DNA from: Nephrocerus scutellatus
Taxonomy: Eukaryota > Arthropoda > Insecta > Diptera > Pipunculidae
Reading direction: 5' to 3'
NCBI GenBank assembly: GCA_947095585.1
Contig: OX352765.1
Location: 93,642,965-93,706,964, forward strand
Length of the DNA: 64,000 nucleotides
Of the stretch, positions 36,061 through 47,576 are shown one piece after another (position 1 is the first letter of the stretch; each line of letters opens with the position of its first letter). The notes under the pieces are model-generated. The model worked only from the letters and a program-made list of their open reading frames with translations. It ran no database searches and had not been told where the DNA came from. Both the position numbers and the translations under genes were made by a program.

Positions 36061-36152
36061 TCAAATTACACGTTATTAGCCAACATTGCCTAGCAAAGCA
36101 ACTCCAATATAAGTTGTCTTAAGCAATGTTGGCTAATAACTCGTAATTTTGA
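36061..36152. other. Long near-perfect inverted repeat (hairpin)
   Basis: Left arm 36061-36089 and right arm 36123-36152 are complementary over about 29 bp with a two-base mismatch and one bulge; the inner 18 bp (GTTATTAGCCAACATTGC) pair perfectly. The 33-nt centre contains a further CAACT/AGTTG pairing. As RNA it would fold into a roughly 92-nt stem-loop. It could be a microRNA-like precursor, a MITE relic or a chance product of inverted duplication. Confidence 0.8.
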
Positions 36153-36394
36153 GATCCACGTATACTTTTATAACGGTTCCAAGGATTCACGGAATTACTA
36201 AATAATTTTTTTCATTATAAATAGTGAAGTTCATGAATAATAGTAATAGAAAAGCCGGTGTTTAAACGACATAACATAAGTTCATCTTCATCACATTTGG
36301 CTCTACAACTGGGGTCCATTCTGAACTTCTTAACGACATAATTAAGAAATATTAGTGACTTATAAAAAGAGGGAAATAAAAGGTTCTCCCAGTG

Positions 36395-36640
36395 ACCGAC
36401 AAGCTACCGCACCTAAGCATAGACGAAGTTAGCAGAGCGATAACTTGGCTTAAAACAGTAAGGCCTCGGGATCATATGGCATTCAAACGAAGCTGATCAA
36501 ATCTGGAGGGCCCGCTCTACACTAAGCAATTCATGAGCTAATAGAGAGCAAATATGGGAAGAAGAAAGGATGCCTTTTGGCATGAAGACTGGAGAAGAGA
36601 CATCCTGTATCCTATAAATACGAACGGAGATATTACATTT
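36395..36640 (+). mobile_element. LINE family A fragment
   Basis: The plus strand reads TDKLPHLSIDEVSRAITWLK and, after shifts, DWRRDILYPI and NGDI. This matches IDEVSGGINRFKNN and DWRRGILCPIHKKGDI in the copy at 3.1-3.4 kb. Confidence 0.7.
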
Positions 36641-36644
36641 ACCT

Positions 36645-36796
36645 GCCACCATTCTGCATACGATGAGCGCTCTTTTTGATTTTTGCAGTAATGCCTGCGG
36701 GTGTTTTCTCCATAGCAGTCTACTATCAAATATCAGTCCAAGGTATTTAAGCTCTTCGCTAATAGTAATCGCTTCTCCATTTAGGGTAGCAGTCAT
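36645..36796 (-). mobile_element. LOA-type LINE RT C-terminal fragment
   Basis: The minus strand reads MTATLNGEAITISEELKYLG, LIFDSRLLWRKHPQALLQKS and KRALIVCRMVAGK. This corresponds to the E-KYLGLIFD-RL-W--H thumb block of LOA/I-group RTs, also seen at 41.6 kb and 24.9 kb. It abuts the family A fragment tail to head. Confidence 0.8.
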
Positions 36797-36984
36797 CTTG
36801 GCGTAAAGTAGTTAAGTATTACGTATAAGATTTTCTGCTCGAGTTCTTAAGTTTGCTGAGTCGTGCAGGGGTCTTTCTCCACGTAATTATAACCGGGGAA
36901 TGATCAGATGGAAGCTCTAGACTTGACTCTACAATTGAATTGTTTCGATATAGGTTTTTTGTAATGCCGAAGTCGAAAGCTGAA

Positions 36985-38215
36985 GAGGAATTACCCAGCT
37001 AAACACCATAAACAAAGTGATCTCCTCTAAAATAGCTAGGCGCTTACGGAATGCGATAGAGCCAATTTTGAGAAATGAACAAGCAGGATTTTTGATTACA
37101 TTAACAGCCTGCGTATAATCATTGAACAGTCAGTTGAGTACCGCTCTCCTCTGTATATGGTTTTTGTAGATTTTAAGCGCACTTTTAATAGCGTTGGCCG
37201 AAACATGATGTGGCAGATTCTGTCTAGCTATGGTGTTCCGGAAAAACTCATCATCATCATCATCATCAACTCAACATGCCGCGTCATTCATAACGGTCAT
37301 CTTGGCTCACCTTTCAACATCTAGTCGGGAGTCAGGCAAGGTAGCACCCTCTCACCATTGCTTTTCACAATTGTCAGCGACTGGGTGACACGTACTCCAT
37401 CGAGTTTCAAATGGAATTTTTTCACCGCCTAGAAGACCTGGACTATGCCGATGATATCTGCATCATATCACAATCGCTAGGTGCCATTGAGCTAAAATTA
37501 AGCTCACTAGAATTTCACGCTAACAAAGTGGGTTCATAAATTAACGAGTCAAAAAGAAAACTACTTCGCGTTAACGCTAGTGGAACATGTGATCTCTCGA
37601 TTGACTGACACCAAATAGAGGAAGTCGGTCAGTTTTGTTACTTGGGCAGCTGGATGTCAGAAAATGGTGGTGCTGTATGCTCTCGTGTAAACAAGGCGCG
37701 ACACTCCTATAGAATGCTAAACAATATCTGGAACTCCTTGCAAATCTCCCGGAATCTGAAGCTAACGATCTTCAGATCTAACGTTCTCTCAGTACTCTTG
37801 TATGGCTGCGAAACGTGGAAAGTCACAGAGTCAATTGCGATGCACCTCCAAGTCTTCGTTAACAAGGGCTTAAGGCGGACACTGAGAAATTATCACCAAT
37901 CAAGACTTGTGGAGAGAAACGCAGCAGGAAGCAATCGCGATCACCATCAGACGACGAAAATAGAGCTGTATTGGACACACTGTGAGAAAGCCAGCGGACG
38001 ATATAACGAAACTAGCACTCGACTGGAATCCACAAGGAAGCCGCCGAGCTGACCGTCCTAGCAAGACATGGAAAAGGACAATAGACGAGGAAGCAAGATC
38101 CCAGGGGACAGAGTGGCGTCTCTTGAAACCTCAGGCGATAAATCGAGTTCATTGGCGAGCGTTTGTAGGGGCACCATGCTCCCCCGCGGAGTAAAGAAAA
38201 GAAAGAAGAATACCG
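36985..38215 (+). mobile_element. LINE family B copy 1, RT to 3' tail
   Basis: It closely matches the copy at 53.8-54.95 kb. RT pieces: LLCIWFL-frame sequence corresponding to SPLYMVFVDFKR (about 37140-37175), LDYADDICIISQSLGA (catalytic YADD, about 37438), then 37642-38052 with NKARHSYRMLNNIWNSLQIS, NVLSVLLYGCETWKVTES and LQVFVNKGLRRTLRN. The 3' part has RAFVGAPCSPAE and ends GCGGAGTAAAGAAAAGAAAG. Stops and deletions inactivate it. An (ATC)n expansion interrupts the RT at about 37247-37268. Confidence 0.88.
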
Positions 38216-38274
38216 AAGTCCACCAGGAAACAAGATGTCAGGCCAGTAGTTGGATTCCCAGAAGAGATGATATC

Positions 38275-38652
38275 GAATCTTGAGTTATATACAATGTTCC
38301 AGAGCCTCTTTCCCTTGCCTGATTAGCCTCGATCCCCAGTAAGCATCTTTTGCATGGTAAACGCCTGCTGCCAGAGATATTTTTCCAAGTGTGTTTGAAG
38401 AATTGAATGATCTACTTTTCTGTTATATTGTATTGCGGAGGAGAGTATATAGCCAAAATAGTAATTTTTTCTGGAAATTCTTTCACGCAGATATAAGTTG
38501 CAAGTATTTCTTACTGAATTCCTCCATAAATGGTGTCTTAGCTTCTGCTTAATTATAGTACCGGTTCCATCGCGTGCTCTGCCAGTTGGGTGTTTTGTGT
38601 CCTTAATTCTAAAGCAATTTTTTTGAGTTAGATGAGTTTCGAAAACCAACAT
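38275..38652 (-). mobile_element. Jockey-type LINE endonuclease N-terminal fragment
   Basis: The minus strand reads LVFETHLTQKNCFRIKDTKH, PTGRARDGTGTIIKQKLRHH, YYFGYILSSAIQYNRKVDHS and LQTHLEKYLWQQ. It resembles the ETH-T---F-I and GGTAIIIK blocks of Jockey-clade endonucleases. The catalytic GDFNAK area is frameshifted. Confidence 0.75.
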
Positions 38653-38679
38653 TACCTAAATGTAGTTTCTCTTTAGAAA

Positions 38680-38745
38680 GTATTCAAGATCGAGTTTGTG
38701 CTGCTCAAACGGTACAACTTGCATAGCGCGACAAAACATTGGTTC
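38680..38745 (+). mobile_element. Tiny LOA-type LINE fragment
   Basis: The plus strand reads CCSNGTTCIARQ. About 24 bases (starting TCAAACGGTACAACTTGCAT) are identical to 32825-32848 in the LOA copy at 31.2-33.15 kb (RWSNGTTCIAAQ). It separates two minus-strand Jockey pieces. Confidence 0.65.
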
Positions 38746-38889
38746 TAATTTCGGTTTGATACACTTAGTCCTGGAAGGAATAAGTTGTCTCATACATACC
38801 ATCCTGATCGTATCAGAACCAGCATTCACACCACTAATAGCATTAAGTTGGCAGTTATTACTCCTAAAGAAATTGTCGAGGCCATCCAA
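38746..38889 (-). mobile_element. Jockey-type LINE endonuclease-RT linker fragment
   Basis: The minus strand reads MDGLDNFFRSNNCQLNAISG and MRQLIPSRTKCIKPKLE, matching WDGLNNFFWSFNCSLLFG and MRKFIPFRDKSIKPKDD in the copy at 25.5 kb. The order relative to the endonuclease piece at 38275-38652 is inverted for one element, so at least one rearrangement or two insertions occurred. Confidence 0.75.
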
Positions 38890-38894
38890 GACGG

Positions 38895-40880
38895 CTTTCT
38901 CTCGATACTTTTCTTTTAGGAGTTTTCTCTTTAACTGGTGTGGTTCGACGAGAAATTAGCTGATACCACACAATGGAAGAGCCAGGAGGTGATGATGATA
39001 CACTGACGATGTATTTGTTAAGATGAGAGCTAAGAAACAATGATGATGAGCTATACCTACAATGGAAAAGCCATTCCAACTTTGAACTTGAATTTTTATT
39101 CCCTTGAATGTAAGACCTGCATATAGCACAGTGGATTTATATTGGCTGGAACTCCTAACATTTCGCTGTTGCCTGGTGGTAGGTTGTACCTATAAGGATA
39201 TTAAGATGGCTTTTGCGGTAAATTAATAGCTTATGGTAAGCGTAATAAAATTACAATTTCTTAGGAAGTAAATTATTAAAAAACATAAACACAAATAATG
39301 GGTTATCTAAATCGTAAACAATGTGGTTATTACCGTCATTGATGACTGCCGCACGATGGCTTTGGGGGCAAATGGTTGCGGCGGTAGAAGCAATAAATAC
39401 GCACCCGCAATGACTTTGAATTCCAACTTACCCATTAGACCACAATTGCACGCACCCACACTCAAGCCACTCAAGCACACCCACATACAACGTGGAAGGG
39501 CACTTGTGATGCACAGTGGTGCGTATGATGGAATGCGGAATCATTACACATTACACGTTTACTGTAATATGTGAATAAATTACTGATTGCTATCGAAGGA
39601 GTTTAGAATGATGAAAAGGCACCGCCGCCGACGACGACGCAAGTGCCTCTTCTATTCAGCCGTGTAACGCACATCACATTAGCAATTCAATCGATAACTT
39701 GGGAGGGAATTGAAGCAACACGCACGCAATCGATGTAAAGTTAATCGACCATCGATTGTTGGTCAGCTGCCAGTAATTTCTACAGAAATGCCAATGAAAC
39801 ATGAAATCTGAGGAAATAACTGTGCTAGTTGTTTCAATTTGTCACAATTACGATTTGGCTTTGACGTTTTTTTTTTGTTGCATTGTCGGTGCAAAATTGC
39901 AAAAGGGCAATGAATACAATGACCTACATGAAACCAGGAAAAACCATGAAATTCATATTAAATTCATGCAACAAAGTATCAACAATTGCATTTCAAGCTG
40001 ACACGAAAGCGACTTTATTACCACAACCGCCGATCTGTTACCGCTGAGTTCGAGTCGAGTGTACAGGCGGACTTGGACGAATTTCTTTGTTAATACACTA
40101 ATTGTTGTTGTTATTCCCAATAGGAATTTCCGTTAATTGTTTATTATTACTGTCGGCAGTTGCCAGTCCCTAGTACGCCATAAACCGCAGTGGAAAGAGC
40201 AAAGAAACCTCCTCCTGGCGAAAGTACTGCGAAGCAACTCATTTCACGTCGACACTTTAATGCGCTGAGTCCTCAAAAAATGCAACCCAATACTATGCTT
40301 GCTTATAGTGGCATTAGAAGCATTGTTTTCCATTCCATTGACTGCACCGGGCGCACAGAGCGCCTGCATCCTCACATACGATCGGGAACTCAATACGTCT
40401 CAATAAGATTTGGTGGAATTGCTGAGTCATGTGCTGTGGCTTAGCTGCATCATCAAACCGCAACATATATGCATTGCAACCACACGCAACTAGATGTCAA
40501 AACTCTGCTGACAGTTTGACAGGAGAATCATCAAATTGCTTCCCAGAAACCGAAGCGACCGAAGATCTCAGAGCAAATACCGTCGTTGGTTTCTCGAATT
40601 TCTCAACCGTTAGGGGTGCGGTAAGGTACCGCAGCGACACCAAATTGTGAAATGAATTCTGCAAATGATCGACATTGGCAGGAAGATGTAATTACACTTA
40701 GGTGTGTGTGTTTGCAAAGCGACCGCATTAAACCGTCAACAAGTTGCTTATTTTGCAAAAAGTTGAAGTTGCTCTGCAGTGTTGTGCGGATAATCACTGC
40801 AGTTTTGGATAGGTAAGCGAAACCTACCATCACTTTCAGTTAATATAAACTTTTCAAGAATAAAGTTTTCTTCCAATAAT
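38895..40880. other. Gene-less stretch
   Basis: No gene or element recognised. A unique CA/CG-richer block lies at about 39.3-39.75 kb and short unsupported frames at 39.3 and 40.2-40.65 kb. Confidence 0.5.
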
Positions 40881-40899
40881 GGATGGTTGTAGTGAAATT

Positions 40900-42790
40900 T
40901 TGGAACAACACTTGGTTATAGGGATATATCGTCTCTAAAGACGTGGAAGAAAAGAAGACGTATAGAGAAAAGGAAAGAAACCTCATAGTGTACACACTGA
41001 GAACATGGAAGGATCACTTATGCGTACTGGTAAATGGCGATGAAGCGGAAGGTTGATCCCCGCTGTCGTGCAGAACGAACCAGTAAACCTAGAAGACTAT
41101 TGAATTGGTTATTGACAATTACATAAGGTCGGAAGTATTGCGGGAAGTAATACGACACTCCAGTCAATATGCGTACAGTACAGAGCGGGCAGATGCGCTA
41201 TGCGCATTTATAGATATCGAAGGAGCATTCGATAACGCATCTCATGAGGCGATTAGAATTGCACAAGCACTAAGTGGATGTAAGTGATGCTGTGTACCAG
41301 AACAGCAGAAACCATAGTCAGTGATGAAACCATTATGGTGAGCACAACAAGAGGATGTCCACATGGAGGGGCACTCCCTTTTGTGGATCATCCTAGTAGA
41401 TGAACTACTTCAGCGACTAGCTGAGACAGGAACTTATGCCCAAGGCTACGCGAAAGATATAGTCATCGTGGCAAAAGGGAAGTTCGAGGAAGTGCTTTGT
41501 GGTTCATTCGAAAACGTATCATGACCATATGGTGCCTAGAAGTGGGATTTAGAATAAATCCAAACAAAACCACAGTGGAACCCTTCACGAATAGAAGGAA
41601 GCTGTGGCGATTACCCTCAATGCGGAGGAGATTACTATCAGCAAAGAGGTTAAATACCTGGGACTGATATTTGATAGTAGACTGCTATGGAATAAACACC
41701 AATAGGCAGTACTGACAAAAGCCAGACAAAAAAGAGCAGAAGGGTGGCAGGAAAATCCTGGGGAGTACCTAGTCGTAAGATAATGCACTGGATGTACACC
41801 ATAATAGGTATGCAGTGGCATAGGCGAATAGAACCAAGCTAAGCACCACGAGAAGGGAATTGGGAAGTGTGCAGAGGCTGGCCTGTGTTTTAATTACAGG
41901 GGACATGAGAACCTGCCCCTCGACACGTATAGTGGCAATTCTTGGGTTAACCCCACTAAATATAGTGGTAGACATTAAATCAGAGGAAACCAAGTTACGT
42001 TTGAGCAAGGTAGGCTGCTTCACGTACGTTAGGGCAAGGGCATTAGTGAAATCACTAACCTAACAGGTTCCGCTATGCAGCATGCCTTGTGATGACATGG
42101 TGCAAAAGCTTGAATTCAAGAAAAACTTTGATGTCAAAATGAGCAAGAAGGAATTCAGATCTACAACTGAATACCAGACACATCTGGGAGCCATAAAGTG
42201 GTATACGGATGTGTCAAAGAAATCTAAATGCACCAAGTACTCTGAAGCAATGGGGGAGTACCCAAGCATATTTCAGGCAGAGGTACATGCCATCGAAAGA
42301 TGTGCTCGCTTTAATCAGGAAAGAAACTACGTTAGGCAGGTTATAGCCATAATGACAGACCGTACCGTAAAATGCGGGAGGAGATACGCAGAATACCTAG
42401 GTAAGGCAGCTGTTTGCGTAAGATGGAAAAATATCTCAGACTTACGACAAGCAAAGGAAATGATGGGGAATTATGACTAAAAGAGGTCTCGCTCGATATT
42501 GGGACTTAGTAGAAGTAATGTAAGAATGATTACGGGCTTCCTAACAGGACATTGTAGACTGAAGGGGCACCTAAAAAAATTAAAACTAGAAGAGGAGGTT
42601 AATAAGTGGCTTGCTGTTCTCTGCCCATCTTTTGCAACTATTCCAGGTTTGCAGCCATACCTTTTCAATCCGTATGAGAGACGTCCCTGATATGGTTATG
42701 GTCGTCCGCAAATGCTTGGATATGCATGAACGAAATATTCGTCACCCTGACCAGGGTGAAGTAAAGGTTGCAATATTCAAAATAAATCTA
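40900..42790 (+). mobile_element. LOA-type LINE, RT and RNase H, degenerate
   Basis: One element is readable across frame breaks. RT has VIDNYIRSEVLREVIRHSSQ and ALCAFIDIEGAFDNASHEAI (41105-41287), LLQRLAETGTYAQG and YAKDIVIVAKGKF, where the catalytic YADD appears as YAKD, then EVGFRINPNKTTVE. The RT C-terminal region is QRLACVLITGDMRTCPSTRI and VAILGLTPLNIVVDIKSEE (41860-42060). RNase H follows at 42082-42480 with AIKWYTDVSKKSKCTKY, FQAEVHAIERCARFN and VIAIMTDRTVKCG. The terminal part is RSNVRMITGFLTGHCRLKGH (42499-42690). The lost Asp would abolish polymerase activity even without the frameshifts. Confidence 0.9.
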
Positions 42791-42889
42791 TAGGTCACTT
42801 GACTTGTTCTCGAATAAAGCTTCTACTTCGCCATGCGGTTAGACCAGAAAATCGCAACAATAATTCAAAACGATTGCAGCCTACGAATG

Positions 42890-43740
42890 ACAATGTTGGC
42901 GATCTTCCAATCTTCCAGTACCCATATAATAGAACTAGATGGTGGAATGGAACAATCACATCTTGGTTTTCGTGCTGTAAACATTAATCTTCGAGCTTTT
43001 AGACAGCATTCCGAACGCAACTTTCTTTAGACTTTCCGATCGTGTTGGTGCCTCTTTCGGGCGAGACTATACTTCCCAGATAAAGAAACTTATCTACTTT
43101 CCCGACCTGCTGTCCTGCAATGATTAATTTGAGATGGAAAGGCTGAAAGATTTAGTCTTAATCGCATTTATTCTTCTTGCTTCCACTTCTATGTTGTGCA
43201 CCAATTCATGCAGGTCTTTAATTCTATGTGGAAGCAAACATATGTCGTTAGCGTAGTCCAGGTGTTTAAGGTATGATGTCATAGTCATTGTGTAGAGCTG
43301 TTTTTAGTCTCTAGAGCGGCACGCTGATGACCAACAGAAATAGTAGTCGTGAAAGTATGCAGCCTTGTCGCCCGCCACTCTAAAATCATCTGAAACCTTA
43401 CCATTGTGCAAGACGTGACACTGAGCACCCTTATATCCTTATCCTTTAAAACAGCGTTTCTGCAGAATCTCTCTCCTGTGAAGACGCGGTTAGTTGGCCT
43501 ATACTGAACACTTTGTTCTATTATATAAACCGCAAGATGTATATGTTGTCGATGCAGGAATATCTAGAGAGAAAACCATCTAGGTCTTTTTTAATTCGCT
43601 CCAACTATAGTATTATTTTGAAGACTGCGGGAAGGACGCAAATGCCTCTCCAATTGCCGTGCTCAGTAAAGTTTCCATTCTTAGAGAGTTTTTTTTATTT
43701 CCCTTTTTCCACTTTGTTGTGAAACGTTCTCTTCATCAAG
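42890..43740 (-). mobile_element. LINE RT fragment, family B-like
   Basis: The minus strand reads, in pieces, CIDNIYILRFII and QSVQYR (about 43510-43590), YLKHLDYANDICLLPHRIKD (about 43240-43275; YADD decayed to YAND), VEARRIN and KTKSFSL, then KVDKFLYLGSIVSPERGTNT (about 43060-43115). It is a dead RT related to the family B copies but clearly diverged from them. Confidence 0.75.
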
Positions 43741-43744
43741 CAAA

Positions 43745-46105
43745 ATTCTTATGATAGGATTCAAGATTTCTGTTTAGATGGCAGGAATGCCATCAAGTCA
43801 AATATCCCACCGTATTGATTGATTGTATCTCGGTGATGCTAGGAGTTCGGCTATAGGTTCCTTTTGATAACTCATTTCAATATGGAGTAGCTATACTATC
43901 AAGAGGCTTTTTGCATGAGACCATTACCGAAACTCGCTTGCAGAGCCAATTAAATGGATGATACTATCGTTAAGCCGATTAAATGCCGTTGTTACATGCT
44001 TCCTCAACCTACTGAGCTGGTCCTCATACGATGTTAGCACGAAACCGTCTATGACAGAATATAATTTGGAGCTCTGACCACATATCAGCTATTTGTGATC
44101 CTATAAACGGTCCTGCTATCGTATATCTTTGCTGCTTCCTCTCTATGTGATGCTAAGGCGTTGATGCGTTTCTTTGAAGATTGTTATACTGTAGCTAACG
44201 TTAGTTTGAGTCAATTTGTTCTTGTTATTCAAAAATTCAAATCATTTCCAAATTGTTATTAAGTGGAAGAATGTCCTTTTGATCCTTTACTTATCCTTCT
44301 GCATTCGAGAACAGTTTGGCTATCGAAAACATTCTGCAACACCGCAAAACTGTTATCACAAAGAAGTGTACTTCAATGCAGGACGAAAAACACTCACACA
44401 ACACAAAGTTTTGCATTCCATATCAATGGATAGTTATTTTCTATTTGAAAACAAGCAAATTGACAATTGTGTCCTTGCGGTGCAAAGGGAAATTGCTTGT
44501 CTTCAACAAACCATCCGAAACAGAGCCATTTTCTTGGAATTTGTTAGTTTCTCTCTGCACTAACACACCGACGCATTCACTTACAAAACAGTGGACGGAC
44601 GGATGCATGATACTTGTATCTGGGAAACACCCAGGCCTTAACAGGCGAACGCTTGATATCATAGCTTTCGCTTCCTGCTTGTATTCTCGTCCTCCCAGAC
44701 TTAAAACAACACAAGCTTAAGTACCTCAGTAGTCAACTGTCAACTAAATAGGAAATTATATCATTACAATGCGAAGAATTTTATTGGAGTTTTGTACGAG
44801 TATAGGAGTTTTGGAAATCGCTTCCCTACACAGCAGCTTCGATAGTGATGCGAGGTTTATTGTTACTCGGATGAACTATTTTGAAACTACGAGACTGTTG
44901 ATGTGTACGATGTCTATGTGTGCGTCGTTCATTGCTAATAAAAGCAATTTCTCGAGTTTTGCTTCAGTCACTTCCTTCCATGGAAACAGTTTGCAGTTTT
45001 TGCTGGAATACTCGTACTCTCTGTGTGTAGTATGGACAAAGTTTTTAGTGTTGCTATTCAGTATTTGCCCGACCAAGGAATGAAAAAGTTTTCATTCGAT
45101 GGATGAACGTATCATTTACAACTTGGGGCGATGACAGTCAACATTACAACAACAACAACAACAACAACAATAATAATAATTAGCCATCATAGTTATTTGA
45201 CAAAGTTTTCTAGAAATGCTTTTATAACAATTCTGTTAAGCAACACACACTCTTAAGTGGCAAAGGATTTATTGAAATTGTGTGACAGTGTACCTAGAGT
45301 GAAACGGAATGAATGACAAAAGGAGCTCTTCAGTCTCTTCAAGTTCATTCCAAATTAATGGGAATTTTAGTACATGCTTCAAGGGCTTAATTATAAATAC
45401 CTGAAGTTTTAAGTATAAGCGACGGTTCACTACTTTGCAGCAAGTTTTCCTCCCCAATTGGTATCAATATGGATAGTTACAGTTTGTTATAACAAGTTTA
45501 ACAATCAATACAGGTAATGCTATTTTTCATGTATCCTTAATTTTTCATTAAACCTTGATCCTTAACAAATCTGTTCCTACACAGCTCTCTAACAAGAGGG
45601 ACAATAACGCATCGCTTGACTATTGTGAAAAAATCTGAATGTTCGATGGTTGATAGTGTCTCTGCTTCACTAAATTCACCTTCGATTCCTACCAGAATCT
45701 CTACAAAGATCAAAAATGAATTTACATTTTTATTTGAATTGAAATTAAAGACAAAAAGAGTCCTTGAATCCTTCCAAAAGCGTGTGGCTTAACAACTCTC
45801 TCGTTTTTTTAGTTACCACAGTGCTTGACCATCACATCGAAATTGATGAAATCATCTTGCTATCATATCAGGAAATGATATAAAAGACCCCTAGAATCGA
45901 CAGTAAACCATTAGATTTCTATAAATTCTGAATTCTGAAATCAATCGACTAATAAGAAACAGAGATGCAACCCCCTCTTGGTATTGTTGCTAACAACTAT
46001 CGATTTCTGTCGTTTCTAGACACCTTCTTGAAGATATTCCAAGAAAATGTAAAGGTTTAATAAGTGGCTAGGATATATTAGCATCCTCAACCACTTTGAA
46101 GCCGC
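43745..46105. other. Gene-less stretch
   Basis: No domain-bearing frame. The left part to about 44.2 kb may be further decayed LINE. A (CAA)n(TAA)n microsatellite is at 45147-45181. Confidence 0.45.
45147..45181. repeat. (CAA)n(TAA)n compound microsatellite
   Basis: Seven to eight CAA units followed by four TAA units. Confidence 0.9.
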
Positions 46106-46531
46106 ATATACGCGGTGTCCAAAAAGATGTTAACACCCATATGGTACAACATAATTTTAAATTTTTATTCATTGCAGACTATATAGCCTCTTGACTTACT
46201 TTGGAAGAGAAAAGGAAGGTAGCAGCGTGGATGGAAGTGTTTGGGTCATCGTCAATAGTAAGAAACAAACTTCAGGAATAGTTTCATAGGAATCCTCCAA
46301 GCCGTTTAACTATCACTCGACTGCATAAGAAATTTGTGCGTGCAATGGAAATAGCGAAAGTATTTGATGGGAAGATAACATACTAAATGTTCAAAGCACA
46401 ATGACAAGGAGTCCAAGAAAGTCAAGTACAAGATTATTGGATACCGCAATCGCTAGTACAAGTGCCTTAAGAATTCTACACATCGATATGAGAATAAAGC
46501 CATACCACATTCAAATAAAATGTTCACCGCA

Positions 46532-47095
46532 TAAATGCCGGTGTTCCCCAAGGCTCTGTTTTGTCTCCGACACTCTTTCTCATTTTCATTAATGATCTCC
46601 TATCCGCTATCTCTAATCCAATTCATTCTTTCGCTGACGAGAGTACTCTTCATATAAGTTCACGCTCTCTTCACGCCCCTCTTCATCACAAGTGGAACTT
46701 GAACAAGAAATTATGTTAAGTATGTTAAATTTTGACCTTGACAACATAATAAGGTGGGACACTACACAATAGTGTAGAATTTAACGCTTTCAAAACCCAA
46801 TGCTGTCTTCTATCCTCTAACCAAACTTTATCCATGAAGGATCATTGCATCAAAGAAACTGAAAAACTCGCAATACACGGTATGTGCGTCAACAACAAGC
46901 TTCATTGGAACGAACACATATTCGCCATCGCTAAGAATGCTGCGAAATGTTTAGGTTTCCTAAAGCGATGCAAGATGAACTTAACTTCTTACCTATATAT
47001 TTTGCGGCATTTTGTTGTTGATAATCTTCCCCTCCGTATGCTAACATCAGGGTGTCGAATTACGACATCAGTTAACGAATGAAATGATGAATGAA
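46532..47095 (+). mobile_element. Jockey-type LINE RT fragment nested in the mariner-like element
   Basis: The plus strand reads NAGVPQGSVLSPTLFLIFIN, DLLSAISNPIHSFADESTL (the catalytic FADD appears as FADE), then CIKETEKLAIHGMCVNNKLH, WNEHIFAIAKNAAKCLGFLK. It closely parallels the copy at 8.35-8.7 kb. Confidence 0.85.
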
Positions 47096-47280
47096 ATCCA
47101 TATGTTAACGATTAGGTATTTTTTATTCCTTAATGGTACGACATTACCTGGATGAAACATTTGGTAGACGCTGGATTAGAAAGGAACGAGAAGGCTACAA
47201 AAAGACTTCACAAATGCATTTAGAACCAAGAAGTACAGGTCGAAAGAGTGAAGTAACTTCATTTTGACTTATGTACATAG

Positions 47281-47576
47281 TAATAATAATATTCGGCGCG
47301 ACACACCATTGCAATCCAAGGCCTAACTTCTCGCGACCATTTGTGCTGCTCATGTTAATTTTGGGACACAAATGGAAGGGACCTACAATTTAAGGCCAGA
47401 TCCGAACAGTGAATTGGGAAGCTTTCCGTGACAAGTTATTAATTACTCTCGGAACGTTTGTCACCCATTCGCGAGAGGTGGGACACCGTAAAAAATACTT
47501 TTTGGTGTTGCTGGGATTCGAACCTGAACCTCCTGCTCAGCAGCCATGTGCACTTCCACTGAGCCACGGCGCCCAC
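47281..47576 (-). mobile_element. tRNA-derived SINE, copy 3, best-preserved, with 11-bp target-site duplication
   Basis: The SINE is 296 bp on the minus strand. At the head, A box TGGCTCAGTGG (47566-47556) and B box GGTTCGAATCC (47524-47514) match the RNA polymerase III consensus exactly and are spaced as in a tRNA. The tail ends GCGCCGAATATT followed by ATTATTA. It is flanked by TATGTACATAG (47270-47280) and TATGTAAATAG (47577-47587). These features define a tRNA-derived SINE mobilised by a LINE. It sits inside the mariner-like element. Confidence 0.92.
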
